This document shows, piece after piece, positions 1 to 8,890 of a DNA stretch of 64,000 nt. A model generated the notes under the pieces. The model saw nothing but the letters and a program-made list of their open reading frames with translations, searched no databases and was not told the DNA's origin. The translations under genes were made by a program, and so were the position numbers. Position 1 is the stretch's first letter. Each line of letters opens with the position of its first letter. Source of the stretch: Arenibacter sp041392165 (GTDB lineage: Bacteria; Bacteroidota; Bacteroidia; Flavobacteriales; Flavobacteriaceae); assembly GCA_041392165.1 (NCBI GenBank), contig JAWKMN010000001.1:1178001-1242000 (forward strand), written 5' to 3'.

Positions 1-453
1 GCCATATTTGCCGATATTGTAGTGAACAAGGATACCATAAGGGTGTACAACCTTCATTTGGAGTCGCATAAAATCATACCCAGTTTAAGACGATTGTTAC
101 ATGAGCCTGCAAGTTTGCTGAAAAGATTGGACAAATCCTTTGCGAAACAGGGGGGGCAGGCACATTTGGTTCAGAAGCATATGGAAGCTACGCCCTATAG
201 GAAAATAGTATGCGGCGACTTTAACAACACTCAGTTTTCCAATGTGTATAAAGTGATCAAAGGGGATATGAACGACTCCTTTGCGGAGCAGGGCACTGGT
301 TATGGCCGGACCTTTAATTTTAGATATTTTCCAATGAGAATAGATTTTATTTTGGCCGATAAAACTTTTGAAATTATGGCCCATAAAAATTTCGACATAA
401 AATTATCGGATCATTTTCCGGTAATGGCCTCGATAAAAATGGGCCACGAGTAA
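1..453 (+). CDS. endonuclease/exonuclease/phosphatase family protein, C-terminal part (5' truncated by window edge)
   Basis: The frame is open from base 1, so the gene starts outside the window and only about 150 C-terminal residues are present. The visible part holds the signature blocks of the DNase I-like phosphoesterase fold: VYNLHLES, then CGDFNNT (the metal/phosphate-binding GDFN motif), then IDFILAD and a terminal SDHFPV with the catalytic Asp-His pair. This family cleaves phosphodiester bonds in nucleic acids, phospholipids or inositides; the substrate cannot be told from this part. In flavobacteria a membrane-anchored protein of this type is commonly found near the parA-lepB operon that follows here on the other strand. 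It is the only plus-strand gene in the first 45 kb, and it converges on the DUF1080 gene. Confidence 0.85.
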   Translation, partial: AIFADIVVNKDTIRVYNLHLESHKIIPSLRRLLHEPASLLKRLDKSFAKQGGQAHLVQKHMEATPYRKIVCGDFNNTQFSNVYKVIKGDMNDSFAEQGTGYGRTFNFRYFPMRIDFILADKTFEIMAHKNFDIKLSDHFPVMASIKMGHE

Positions 454-512
454 TTTATCTTACAGATTATACATCCTAACTTTTTTCGAAGTAGGGGGAA
501 TCTCTTCAATAG

Positions 513-1262
513 TTAAAATATTTCTTTGGCCGTTTGCACCTCCGAGGTAACCCCCGGAGGTAATTCTATTATTTTAAAATTTCTAAACTGGATTTCTGCA
601 CCTTCGGACTCCAGACATAAGTAGCCTTTTTTAATGGACGACTTGCTAATGCCATTTACAAATTTTCCATTTACGGATAGTTTTATAGTACCATCAACAC
701 ATACCACTTTGTAGCTGTTCCATTGTCCCTTGCCAAGTGCCCTGTTTTCAATGGATTTACTTCTGGTGCCCCTAGGATTATCAGGGAGTGTATTTACCCC
801 GCCCACGCCAAAAAGTTCTCCGTGTACATATGCTATGGGGGGCTTTACCCCATCACGTATATTTTGGTTTACCCAATCCAGTTCCAGCATTTGCACTTCC
901 ACACCTCCCGGTAAGCGATTTTTTTCGCCCGGGACGGCATCGCTCCATACAAACACCCCCGAATTACCACCTGCTTCCATATGTCGCCATTCTACCATCA
1001 TGATAAAGTTCTCATACTGTTTTTCGGAACGCATGACACCAATGGGGAGGCCGGAACAAATTAGGATGTCCTTTTCCTTACGCCAGGTTTCGGGATCCGT
1101 ATTTATATTGATCCAGTTAATGGATTTTTCTTTGCCCCGTTCCTTGTTGGCCAATTGTTCCAAGGAGATTTCGGTGCCAAAGCTTATTGGTTTGCCCTGG
1201 CCCCAGGTAGTTAGGGTTGTTCCCAAGAAATACAGTAGAAAAATATTTGAAATTATTTTCAT
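513..1262 (-). CDS. DUF1080 (3-keto-disaccharide hydrolase-like) secreted protein
   Basis: The protein has 249 residues with an N-terminal signal peptide (hydrophobic stretch FLLYFLGTTL, cleavage probably just after TWGQG). The rest matches the DUF1080 beta-sandwich: a GLPIGVMRSEKQYENF core strand, GGNSGVFVW, and the late block GQWNSYKVVCVDGTIKLSVNG. Family members hydrolyse 3-keto-glycosides or bind sugars in the periplasm or at the surface. It lies 84 bp downstream of a Gfo/Idh/MocA oxidoreductase on the same strand. Such dehydrogenases make or use 3-keto sugars, so the two probably act on one sugar substrate. The precise substrate is unknown. Confidence 0.85.
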   Translation of the reverse strand: MKIISNIFLLYFLGTTLTTWGQGKPISFGTEISLEQLANKERGKEKSINWININTDPETWRKEKDILICSGLPIGVMRSEKQYENFIMMVEWRHMEAGGNSGVFVWSDAVPGEKNRLPGGVEVQMLELDWVNQNIRDGVKPPIAYVHGELFGVGGVNTLPDNPRGTRSKSIENRALGKGQWNSYKVVCVDGTIKLSVNGKFVNGISKSSIKKGYLCLESEGAEIQFRNFKIIELPPGVTSEVQTAKEIF

Positions 1263-1346
1263 TTTACACTTTTATGGATTATGTACGGATGTATTGCCAT
1301 GACGCCGTATACTGCTTTGGCCAAAAGTAGCGTCGATTGATTTAAA

Positions 1347-2660
1347 TTATATAAATTTAGTCTTACCGGGAACCGCCACAGGCTGTGTAGGCCATTTTAG
1401 ATCCCAATGGTATTCATCCGCTTTGGGGCCTAGGCTTTCTTTCGAATTAAACGCCTGTTCCCAACTAATGGTCTGTCCGGTATAGCCTACCATGCGTGCC
1501 CATATGGCCAACATGGTACTGGTGGCCATCCATTCGCCATCGTTGATAGGGTTTCCATTTCTAATGGAAGCAAAAAGTTCATCGTGCTCTGTTTGGAACA
1601 TATTGTTTTTTTCACCTTCATAGTTCCATTTATTTTTTCCCGTTATTTCATGTCTACGGCCAATATGCACAATGGCACTTCCCTCACTACCAAAAACCTC
1701 AACACTATTTTTGTGCGAGGTATCGCTTTGTTGTCTCGTAAAATGATATCCTTTCGCTCCGTTTTCGTATTCGAACTCTACGGCAAAATGGTCAAATATG
1801 TTACCGTATTTTTTGTCCATCCTTACTTGTCTTCCCCCGGTTCCAGTGGCACTGATGGGCATTTTATCGCCCATTACCCAAGACATCATGTCCAAACTGT
1901 GAACCGCTTGTTCCACGACAAAATCGCCGGACAACCAATTGTAATAATACCAGTTGCACATATGGTAGGTCATATCGGTCCAGTTTGGTTGCCGTTCTTT
2001 GTACCATGCCTCCCCTCCATTACGGAAAGTGGTCACGGTACGGATATCCCCGATAGCCCCATCCAAAACACGGCCGTAGATGGCCCTATTGGGATAATCG
2101 TATCTAAAGCAGAAACCGGATACCAATGAGAGCTTCTTTTCTTTGGCTATTTTTGCTGCTGCCATTACCTTATGTACGCCCGGAGCATCCACGGCTACCG
2201 GCTTTTCACAGAAAACGTGCTTTCCGGCATTTACCGCTGCCGTAAGATGGTCAGGTCTAAATGCAGGCGGGGTTGTTAATAAGACTACATCCACACCAGA
2301 TTCAATTACCTTTAGATAGGCGTCAAACCCTATAAATTTGTTTTTGTTTTCTACCTTAATTTTATCGCCGGCAATCTTTAACAGTGCGGAATGCGCTTCC
2401 TCCAACCTATCTTCAAAAACATCGCCCATGGCATATAGGATTACATTGGGGTCCGCTTCCAGGGCCTGGGCGGCAGCTCCGGTACCACGCCCACCACAAC
2501 CAATTAGGCCTACCTTCAGAGGAGAGTCTTTATAGGTGTTTGTTGCTCCAAAGGAAATGGCAGGATATGCTAAGGAACTCCCAATAATAGCTATGCCCGA
2601 TTTTTTTATAAAATCCCTTCTTCCAGGGGTGGTCGAATTTATAGATTTGCGGTCTTTCAT
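1347..2660 (-). CDS. Gfo/Idh/MocA family oxidoreductase with Tat signal
   Basis: The protein has 437 residues. It starts with a twin-arginine signal (GRRDFIKKSG, then a hydrophobic stretch ending in AISFGA), so it is probably exported folded with its cofactor. The mature N-terminus has a Rossmann nucleotide-binding motif, VGLIGCGGRGTG. The family-typical CEKPVAVD block, whose Lys lies in the active site, follows around residue 155. The C-terminal half is the substrate-binding alpha/beta domain, including EQAVHSLDMMSWVMGD. Family members oxidise or reduce sugars and inositols with NAD(P). The DUF1080 gene directly downstream suggests a two-gene periplasmic sugar-processing unit. The substrate cannot be named from sequence. 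Confidence 0.9.
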   Translation of the reverse strand: MKDRKSINSTTPGRRDFIKKSGIAIIGSSLAYPAISFGATNTYKDSPLKVGLIGCGGRGTGAAAQALEADPNVILYAMGDVFEDRLEEAHSALLKIAGDKIKVENKNKFIGFDAYLKVIESGVDVVLLTTPPAFRPDHLTAAVNAGKHVFCEKPVAVDAPGVHKVMAAAKIAKEKKLSLVSGFCFRYDYPNRAIYGRVLDGAIGDIRTVTTFRNGGEAWYKERQPNWTDMTYHMCNWYYYNWLSGDFVVEQAVHSLDMMSWVMGDKMPISATGTGGRQVRMDKKYGNIFDHFAVEFEYENGAKGYHFTRQQSDTSHKNSVEVFGSEGSAIVHIGRRHEITGKNKWNYEGEKNNMFQTEHDELFASIRNGNPINDGEWMATSTMLAIWARMVGYTGQTISWEQAFNSKESLGPKADEYHWDLKWPTQPVAVPGKTKFI

Positions 2661-2719
2661 TTTTGTATCAATTATATTTAGCCTTGTTAAAATTTTTCAC
2701 AAAATAGTAATTATTTTCT

Positions 2720-2743
2720 AAAATCCTTATTAAGGATTTTTTT
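2720..2743. terminator. putative bidirectional intrinsic terminator
   Basis: AAAATCCTTA (2720-2729) and TAAGGATTTT (2731-2740) form a perfect inverted repeat, followed by more T on the plus strand. It lies between the end of the parA-DUF6122 operon (2861) and the start of the Gfo/Idh/MocA gene (2660), which fits the end of the housekeeping operon. The loop is very short, so the effective stem is about 8 bp, and the minus-strand U tract is only four bases. Confidence 0.45.
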
Positions 2744-2860
2744 AAGATCTGTTAAAATATTTGATGGCAATGTGCTTCCCCAACGATCAATGAAGCCAAC
2801 TATGGTTGTGTGGGTTGTCCTAAATTAATGAAACAGCATTCTGTCCAAGCCCAAACGATC

Positions 2861-3169
2861 TTACATTAAATAGCAGTCCACGGTGTCGGCCAAAATATGT
2901 ATTAAAAAGGCAATTCCAAAAATTCTTGTCTTTGTAAAAAATAATAATAGGAAATAACCGGCAATGGCCCAATACATATGTAAGGGATGGAAATTAATGC
3001 TACATCGGTTTGAATCAAAAATTGGATCTGCCCACAAATGGTCCGAATCCAAAATAATTCCGGCCAATAGTATCAGGATTATTTTAAGACGGTGTTCCTT
3101 GTAAAAAAATAGACCAATAATGATTGGCACAATAAAATGAATGCCGTAGTGTAAGCAAAACCTAAGCAT
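2861..3169 (-). CDS. DUF6122 family small membrane protein
   Basis: The protein has 102 residues and is almost entirely hydrophobic, with about four membrane segments. Polar landmarks are an N-terminal HYGIHFIVP block, DSDHLWADPIFD, and a final HILADTVDCYLM. This fits the DUF6122 family, which is common at this position in flavobacteria; its function is unknown. The start overlaps the 3' end of the WbqC gene by 8 bp, so the two are translationally coupled. It appears to be the last gene of the parA-lepB operon, with a terminator-like inverted repeat about 120 bp downstream. Confidence 0.8.
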   Translation of the reverse strand: MLRFCLHYGIHFIVPIIIGLFFYKEHRLKIILILLAGIILDSDHLWADPIFDSNRCSINFHPLHMYWAIAGYFLLLFFTKTRIFGIAFLIHILADTVDCYLM

Positions 3170-3794
3170 ACGGCAGTCTTAATTGAAGGTTTTGTAGATA
3201 GGTCAAGGTGTTGGTGCCTTCGTTGAACAGCAGGTCCAAAATACTTAAGTTTGGGATAAAGTCATTTCTGTCCCCAAATACCTGTACGTATTCCGGTTGC
3301 GGAAATGGCAGCTTTGTTTTGGAATTGATCAATGTCCTTCCATCAATTTTGTCAAGAACATCAGGTTCAAAGATTTGTGTCCTTTCCCGGGGCATTTTAA
3401 TTTGTAGACAAGCGCATATGGTCTCGATTGTTTTTAAATTAAAATCCAATAAGGAATGGTAGGTGTTATGGTATAATGGGGCAATATCATCTTCATAGAA
3501 CTCAAAGAAGGGAGAGGTCCTATAGGCCGTTTCCAAGGTTCGCCAATGCTGCCTCTGCCAGGGGTAATCGTTGTCCGTTTTTACATCGCCGTACTTTTGC
3601 TTCCCTTTGTTGTTCCGAACGTGCTTTATAGGTATAGTAAGCATGTGTATCCCCAGGTCCGTACATATATAACACCTATTGCGAAACGTTTGTTTTTGGT
3701 AATTGTCCATTACTTCCCAGCAAATATCGTTTTGGACAATAGCGGCAAAGTTGGCGATATTGGGAAAATAACCCGGATGAAGCAGCAGTTTCAT
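3162..3794 (-). CDS. WbqC family protein
   Basis: The protein has 210 residues and begins with LLLHPGYFPNIANFAAIVQ, the family-typical N-terminus. Further conserved positions include YQKQTFRNRCYI and the central block PWQRQHWRTLETAYRTSPFF. WbqC-family proteins occur in O-antigen and sugar-nucleotide loci, where some may transfer acyl groups to amino-sugars, but the copy found in this conserved flavobacterial operon has no established function. There is no signal peptide, so it should be cytoplasmic. It lies 101 bp downstream of lepB and overlaps the DUF6122 gene by 8 bp. Confidence 0.85.
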   Translation of the reverse strand: MKLLLHPGYFPNIANFAAIVQNDICWEVMDNYQKQTFRNRCYICTDLGIHMLTIPIKHVRNNKGKQKYGDVKTDNDYPWQRQHWRTLETAYRTSPFFEFYEDDIAPLYHNTYHSLLDFNLKTIETICACLQIKMPRERTQIFEPDVLDKIDGRTLINSKTKLPFPQPEYVQVFGDRNDFIPNLSILDLLFNEGTNTLTYLQNLQLRLPYA

Positions 3795-3895
3795 GGTTTA
3801 ATTTGCTAATGGATCAATTTGAAAATGTATCAATTTAGCAATTGGATGTAATAAAAACCGGAATTGTCCCATTGCTACATTAAATCATTGCTACA

Positions 3896-5626
3896 TTAAT
3901 TGGTTACTTTCTTCTTTTTCCTAAAGAAATCAAATAGGAACCAAGAGGCCAACAGAATCAGGAAATATTTAAAGTAGGATGTAGGTTCGCCATCGCCGTT
4001 TACAGTAGTAAATACCCTGTCCCATCTTACCTTCCAATTGCCCATACCTTCGTTAATGCCATCTATGCTCATCCATATAAATATGGGTGTTCCTACAATA
4101 TGGTCTTCAGGAACATAGCCCCAGAACCTACTGTCTTCCGATCTATGTCTATTGTCTCCCATCATCCAGTAGTAATTCTGTTTAAAAGTGTAGGAATTGG
4201 CAACTTCACCATTAACGAGGATCTGATTTCCATTTACTTTAATGTCATTTCCTTCATATTCGTTAATTATCTTTTTATAGATAGGAAGTACCTCTAGGTT
4301 AAGGGGCACCGTTTTTCCTTTTTCGGGAATATAAATTGGCTCCATGTTATCCACGGTGCCTGGATGTGCAGCATCTTGCGGAAATACGGAAGTATCCGGA
4401 TTTTTATATGAAAATTTGTTGATAGAGATAATTCCGTCCTTGCCCGTATAATTTTTGGCCTCGGCCTCGGTTAAATTAAAGAGCGCCATGTTTTTCATGT
4501 CTTCGGACTTTAAATAGTCCTTTACTTTCTGGTTTCCTACACTACCGGCGTAATAGGTATAGGAAGAATCAGATTTTATTAGTTCCAAATTCATAGCTTG
4601 TACTACCTCTGTAGCCCGTTCCTGTTGGAGAGCGTTGTTGGGAACGCGTATCACGTTTCCTGATAGATTTTCCCTGCCTAAAAGTGTTATGGCGGCATTG
4701 GAAAATTGGCCGTCCACGGTAACGGTATGAAGAAATTCTGGCTTTGCCCTATAAGGCAATACCGTTTTTTTACCGTTGATATGTACATAACCGTCTTTAA
4801 TGGTCAATGAATCTCCCGGCACCCCTACACAACGCTTTACATAGTTGGATTTTTTGTCGATGGGCTTGCGTACCCCTTGTTGCTTTTTAAAGAACTGATA
4901 TACGGTATCCGCTGGCCAACTAAAAACCACAATGTCGTTGCGCTTCACTTTTTTAAACCCTGGAAGTCTTAGGTAGGGGAGTTGTAATTTATTCCAAATA
5001 GAAGTTTTATAAGTGGCAGGGTCCACATCCGCTACATAGGATCTGGTCTTTAGTATGGGCAGGGTATCGTGGACCATGGGTGCGGCCACGGTGGTCATCG
5101 GTATCCTTGCTCCATAATGAAATTTACTTACAAAAAGGAAATCGCCTACCAAAAGGGTTTTTTCCAAGGAAGAGGTAGGGATAACAAAGGGTTGGATTAA
5201 ATAGGTATGGACCAATGTGGCGGCCACAATGGCAAATACAATGGAACTAACCCATTCCCCAAGTGCCGTTTTAGGGTGAATGTCCCTATTTTCAATATAT
5301 TTTACATCCCCAAAATAGTTTACGTAATAGATGTACAGCCCAAGGGTCAATATGGCGAGCCATGTATCCGATAAACTATTTTTTCCAAAGCTTCTGAGGG
5401 TCTCTACCCAAACGACGGGAAACATCAATAAATTAATGATAGGGATAAAAAGCAGGATCACCCACCATTTTGGCCTATTGATCATTTGCATCAGCACAAT
5501 GGCGTTATAGACCGGGATGGCTGCTTCCCATGCTTTTCTTCCTGCCTTTACGTATAATTTCCAAGTGCCAAAAAAATGTATCACCTGAATAATTAAAATA
5601 AAAATAATCCACTGCGCGCCGTTCAT
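3896..5626 (-). CDS. lepB: signal peptidase I
   Basis: This membrane endopeptidase removes signal peptides from secreted preproteins. The catalytic Ser lies in VIPTSSLEKTLLVGD around residue 152 and the general-base Lys in NYVKRCVGVPGDSL around residue 265. The closing box MMGDNRHRSEDSRFWG is near residue 490. At 576 residues it is far longer than E. coli LepB (324). The first 120 residues hold extra membrane segments resembling a DUF5684-type domain, and about 200 residues are inserted between the Lys box and the last box. One more hydrophobic segment ends the protein. The Leu after the Ser (Met in E. coli) is usual in Bacteroidota to my knowledge. It sits between dapB and WbqC in the conserved operon. 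Confidence 0.95.
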   Translation of the reverse strand: MNGAQWIIFILIIQVIHFFGTWKLYVKAGRKAWEAAIPVYNAIVLMQMINRPKWWVILLFIPIINLLMFPVVWVETLRSFGKNSLSDTWLAILTLGLYIYYVNYFGDVKYIENRDIHPKTALGEWVSSIVFAIVAATLVHTYLIQPFVIPTSSLEKTLLVGDFLFVSKFHYGARIPMTTVAAPMVHDTLPILKTRSYVADVDPATYKTSIWNKLQLPYLRLPGFKKVKRNDIVVFSWPADTVYQFFKKQQGVRKPIDKKSNYVKRCVGVPGDSLTIKDGYVHINGKKTVLPYRAKPEFLHTVTVDGQFSNAAITLLGRENLSGNVIRVPNNALQQERATEVVQAMNLELIKSDSSYTYYAGSVGNQKVKDYLKSEDMKNMALFNLTEAEAKNYTGKDGIISINKFSYKNPDTSVFPQDAAHPGTVDNMEPIYIPEKGKTVPLNLEVLPIYKKIINEYEGNDIKVNGNQILVNGEVANSYTFKQNYYWMMGDNRHRSEDSRFWGYVPEDHIVGTPIFIWMSIDGINEGMGNWKVRWDRVFTTVNGDGEPTSYFKYFLILLASWFLFDFFRKKKKVTN

Positions 5627-5710
5627 ATCGGTAATTATTAATTAATGTTTGATGGTTTATGGGAACCTATCCAACATTAAGTCAGTTTATTTTGTTCTTT
5701 GTTACGTTCG

Positions 5711-6412
5711 TTAACTAAGGTTTAACACGTCCTTCATGGTGAAAACCCCTGTTTTTCCAATGATCCACTCCGCGGCTATTACTGCCCCTAGAGCAAAACC
5801 TTCCCTATTATGGGCGGTATGTTTAATTTCAATGCTGTCCACTTCGCTTTCGTAGGAAACGGTATGGGTTCCGGGCGTATCGCCTATTCGCTTGGCAGTA
5901 ATGGAGATTTCCCTGTTCCCGGCATTGTCCAATTTCCATTTTGTGTAATCGGTATTGTCAATGATGCCTTCGGCCAAAGTAATGGCGGTTCCGCTAGGGG
6001 CATCCAATTTTTGGGTATGGTGTATTTCTTCCATTACCACCTTATATTGGTCCTGAGGGGCCATTAATTTTGCCAAATGGGAGTTCAGTTCAAAAAAAAG
6101 GTTCACCCCCAAACTAAAATTGGAGGCGTAAATGAATGCGCCATTATTTTTTTTGCATAACTCCACTGCTTTTTGGTAATCCTGAAGCCAACCGGTAGTT
6201 CCCGAAATTATGGGAACATGGTGGTCAAGGCAGTTTTTGATGTTCCCGTAGGCCGCATTGGGCATACTAAAATCGATGGCAACATCTATTTCCGAAAAAT
6301 TGATATCCGTAGCGTCCAAATCAATTTTAGCTACAATGTTATGGTTTCTTTTTAGGGCGATCTTTTCAATCATTTTTCCCATTTTACCATATCCGAACAA
6401 GGCAATATTCAT
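5711..6412 (-). CDS. dapB: 4-hydroxy-tetrahydrodipicolinate reductase
   Basis: The enzyme reduces the dipicolinate precursor with NAD(P)H in the lysine and diaminopimelate pathway that feeds peptidoglycan. The nucleotide-binding motif FGYGKMGKM is at the N-terminus, and the catalytic block EEIHHTQKLDAPSGTA lies in the middle (His-His general acid and the Lys). AHNREGFALGAV is the conserved end block. At 233 residues it is shorter than E. coli DapB (273), as is normal in Bacteroidota. It starts 3 bp after the DUF5683 gene, so the two are co-transcribed, and lepB follows. Confidence 0.95.
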   Translation of the reverse strand: MNIALFGYGKMGKMIEKIALKRNHNIVAKIDLDATDINFSEIDVAIDFSMPNAAYGNIKNCLDHHVPIISGTTGWLQDYQKAVELCKKNNGAFIYASNFSLGVNLFFELNSHLAKLMAPQDQYKVVMEEIHHTQKLDAPSGTAITLAEGIIDNTDYTKWKLDNAGNREISITAKRIGDTPGTHTVSYESEVDSIEIKHTAHNREGFALGAVIAAEWIIGKTGVFTMKDVLNLS

Positions 6413-6415
6413 AAA

Positions 6416-7063
6416 TTAAAACTTAATGGTTAATGCCATACCATATACTGGTTTGGCGGTAATGGCGTCCATATCCAAATATGGCTTAAAATCCATGCTA
6501 AGGTCGTCATCCACGTTAAATTGCTTTAAATGGGAATCAACATTGGCATCTACAATATTTAGGGCGTACATCCCAATGGTGACCAAGAGCCATAAATCCC
6601 GGTCTTCCTGATATCTTTTCTGCGCACTTTCCAATGCGGCCACCGAAAAATCCGGATCTGCCCCTGGGGGATTGGGTGCGCCCAGATCATAAAATTCATC
6701 ATCCGTAAAACCTGCCTGTCGGCGTTTAAATGCCGTCCTAAAACGGTCGTAAAGGTCGTCATTGTAAATATAGCCATAAATTCCCCCGCCAATAATGGCA
6801 TAAACCAAGGGAACTTTCCAATAACGTTTGTTATATATTTGGCCAAGCCCCGGAAATACGGCCGAGTAGAAGGCCGCCTTACTGGGCGCCAAAGGATTTA
6901 TGGCCCTTTTTTTTACTTTAAGGGTGTCCATTACGGAAATCCCTTCCTTTTTGATGGAGTTGGTAATGGAATCCGATGCCTGGGAATTGTTTTCTTTCTC
7001 CTGTGCTTGTCCAAGGGTGATAAGAAGAACATATATAGCCAGTGATACAAGATATTTACTCAC
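6416..7063 (-). CDS. DUF5683 domain-containing protein
   Basis: The protein has 215 residues with a signal peptide (LVSLAIYVLLITLGQAQ). A Ser/Lys-rich stretch of about 40 residues leads into the DUF5683 core AAFYSAVFPGLGQIYNKRYWKVPLVY, read here in two parts: AAFYSAVFPGLGQIY and NKRYWKVPLVY. Two or three membrane segments follow. The GLGQIYN motif is shared with small TM2-like membrane proteins. The function is unknown. The start overlaps the end of parB by 8 bp, and dapB follows after 3 bp. Confidence 0.85.
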   Translation of the reverse strand: MSKYLVSLAIYVLLITLGQAQEKENNSQASDSITNSIKKEGISVMDTLKVKKRAINPLAPSKAAFYSAVFPGLGQIYNKRYWKVPLVYAIIGGGIYGYIYNDDLYDRFRTAFKRRQAGFTDDEFYDLGAPNPPGADPDFSVAALESAQKRYQEDRDLWLLVTIGMYALNIVDANVDSHLKQFNVDDDLSMDFKPYLDMDAITAKPVYGMALTIKF

Positions 7064-7982
7064 CCGTAATCAATTTTTTTAATCGATTGAATTCTTCCTT
7101 GGAATGAAAGGGGATGGTGATTTTTCCTTTGCCTTTTTCAGAGGCCTTAATAGCTACTTTTACCGATAGGTAATCGGAGAAGGCACCTAGGTTTTCGCTG
7201 ATAAAATCCGGGTTTATGGCCGCTTTTTTGGGTTCTTTTCCGGAAGGTGCTGTAAACTGGGTTCCATTGGGGTTGCCTTCCTGATAATCTTTTACCGCTT
7301 TTTCCGTATCCCTTACGGATAGATTTTCACCTACAATTTTTTCGTACAGGGCAATTTGGTCCTGTTTTTTTTCCACATTGACCAATGCCCTTCCATGTCC
7401 CATACTAACGAAGCCGTCGCGTATTCCGGTCTGTATAATGGGGTCCAATCGCAGTAATCGTAAATAGTTGGTTATCGTAGAACGTTTTTTGCCTACCCGT
7501 TCGCTCATTTTCTCCTGGGTCAATTGGATTTCATCGATCAGTCTTTGATAGGATAAGGCAATTTCAATGGGGTCCAGATCCTGTCGTTGAATATTTTCGA
7601 CCAAGGCCATTTCCAAGGATTCCTGGTCGTTTGCAATGCGGATATAGGCCGGAATGGTCTCCAGGCCAATTAATTTGGATGCCCTGTACCTGCGTTCCCC
7701 GGAAACGAGTTGATATTTGTTGAAATCCAGCTTTCTTACCGTTATGGGTTGTATTACCCCCAACTCCTTAATGGAAGAGGCCAGTTCCTGTAATGCCTCA
7801 TCATTAAAGTTGGAACGGGGTTGAAATGGGTTTACATCTATGGAATCTATATCCAATTCCACAATATTGCCCACAACCTTATCGGCATTCTTGTCGCTGG
7901 CCGACTGAATATCGTTTTCCGGATCTTTTAATAGGGCCGATAAACCGCGGCCCAACGCTTGTTTTTTTATCGCTTTCGCCAT
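7056..7982 (-). CDS. parB: chromosome-partitioning protein ParB (Spo0J family)
   Basis: ParB binds parS centromere sites and, as a CTP-dependent clamp, works with ParA to segregate the replication-origin region. The 308 residues open with ALGRGLSALL, the short ParA-interacting N-terminus. The CTP-binding domain follows, with NPFQPR, LVSGERRYRA (the GERR box) and ALVENIQRQDL. The helix-turn-helix region lies around LTQEKMSERVGKKRSTI, and a C-terminal dimerisation segment closes the protein. The ATG overlaps the parA stop by one base, indicating coupled translation. No consensus parS palindrome was found in the window. Confidence 0.95.
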   Translation of the reverse strand: MAKAIKKQALGRGLSALLKDPENDIQSASDKNADKVVGNIVELDIDSIDVNPFQPRSNFNDEALQELASSIKELGVIQPITVRKLDFNKYQLVSGERRYRASKLIGLETIPAYIRIANDQESLEMALVENIQRQDLDPIEIALSYQRLIDEIQLTQEKMSERVGKKRSTITNYLRLLRLDPIIQTGIRDGFVSMGHGRALVNVEKKQDQIALYEKIVGENLSVRDTEKAVKDYQEGNPNGTQFTAPSGKEPKKAAINPDFISENLGAFSDYLSVKVAIKASEKGKGKITIPFHSKEEFNRLKKLITGE

Positions 7983-8761
7983 TATGCTGTCTCCTTGTTT
8001 TTTACAACCACTTCATTGGCCAAATTTAAATAATTGGCAGCTCCTTTGCTACTGGCATCATATTTAATAATGCTTTCACCATAACTTGGGGCTTCGCTCA
8101 ATCTAACATTTCTTTGTATGATGGTATCGAATACCATTTCGGAAAAGTGCTTTTTTACCTCTTCCACTACTTGGTTGGACAACCTTAATCTGGAATCGTA
8201 CATGGTAAGTACCATTCCTTCTATATCCAATTCGGGATTGTGTATTTTTTGGACACTTTTTATGGTATTCAATAATTTGCCCAGACCTTCCAGTGCAAAA
8301 TACTCACATTGGATAGGGATCATAACAGAATCGGCCGCAGTAAGGGCGTTCAATGTTAAAAGGCCAAGTGAGGGTGCACAATCTATTAGGATATAGTCAT
8401 ATTTGTCCTTGAGGCCAAGAATGGCATTTTTCAACATATATTCCCTATCGTCCTTGTCCACCAATTCAATTTCGATGGCTACAAGATCAATATGTGCCGG
8501 GATAAGATCTACATTTGGGGAGGAGGTCTTAATAATGGTTTCTTCGGCGGTCTTGGTATGTTCCAATAGTTGGTAAGTTCCCAATTCGATACTATCTACA
8601 TCCAAACCCAGTCCGGAAGTTGCATTCGCTTGGGGGTCGGCGTCTATTAGTAACACTTTTTTTTCCAATACACCTAAAGAAGCGGCCAAATTTACTGAAG
8701 TAGTAGTTTTTCCTACACCACCTTTTTGATTAGCAATAGCAATTATTTTGCCCATTATCAT
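7982..8761 (-). CDS. parA: chromosome-partitioning ATPase ParA
   Basis: ParA is a deviant-Walker ATPase that binds DNA non-specifically and drives ParB-parS movement. Visible motifs are the deviant Walker A QKGGVGKTT with its signature Lys, DADPQANAT, and Walker B YILIDCAPSLG. At 259 residues it has the usual chromosomal ParA length. An internal ATG two codons downstream (8755, MGKIIAIANQ) is an equally good start. It is the first gene of the operon running to DUF6122. The 128 bp upstream is AT-rich and holds a GTTAAAGT direct repeat, and should contain the operon promoter, although no full consensus was seen. Confidence 0.95.
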   Translation of the reverse strand: MIMGKIIAIANQKGGVGKTTTSVNLAASLGVLEKKVLLIDADPQANATSGLGLDVDSIELGTYQLLEHTKTAEETIIKTSSPNVDLIPAHIDLVAIEIELVDKDDREYMLKNAILGLKDKYDYILIDCAPSLGLLTLNALTAADSVMIPIQCEYFALEGLGKLLNTIKSVQKIHNPELDIEGMVLTMYDSRLRLSNQVVEEVKKHFSEMVFDTIIQRNVRLSEAPSYGESIIKYDASSKGAANYLNLANEVVVKNKETA

Positions 8762-8890
8762 AGTAAGTTAGGGGGTAAAAATACGATTATTTAAGTTGTT
8801 ATAAAATGTATTTTGTTAACACTGGGTGAATAACCGTAGTCTTTAGCGTTAAAGTACGTTAAAGTCCTATAGAATTTGTTGTCAGGGATG

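Noticed and set aside
730..1302. Long plus-strand frame opposite the DUF1080 gene
   Set aside because: It lies wholly antisense to a well-supported gene, has no family features and shows shadow-like composition.
1584..2129. Plus-strand frame of 181 codons opposite the Gfo/Idh/MocA gene
   Set aside because: Antisense shadow; the minus-strand protein has clear motifs throughout this stretch.
8762..8890. parS site or origin next to parAB
   Set aside because: No TGTTTCACGTGAAACA-like palindrome or DnaA-box cluster was seen; only a short direct repeat is present.
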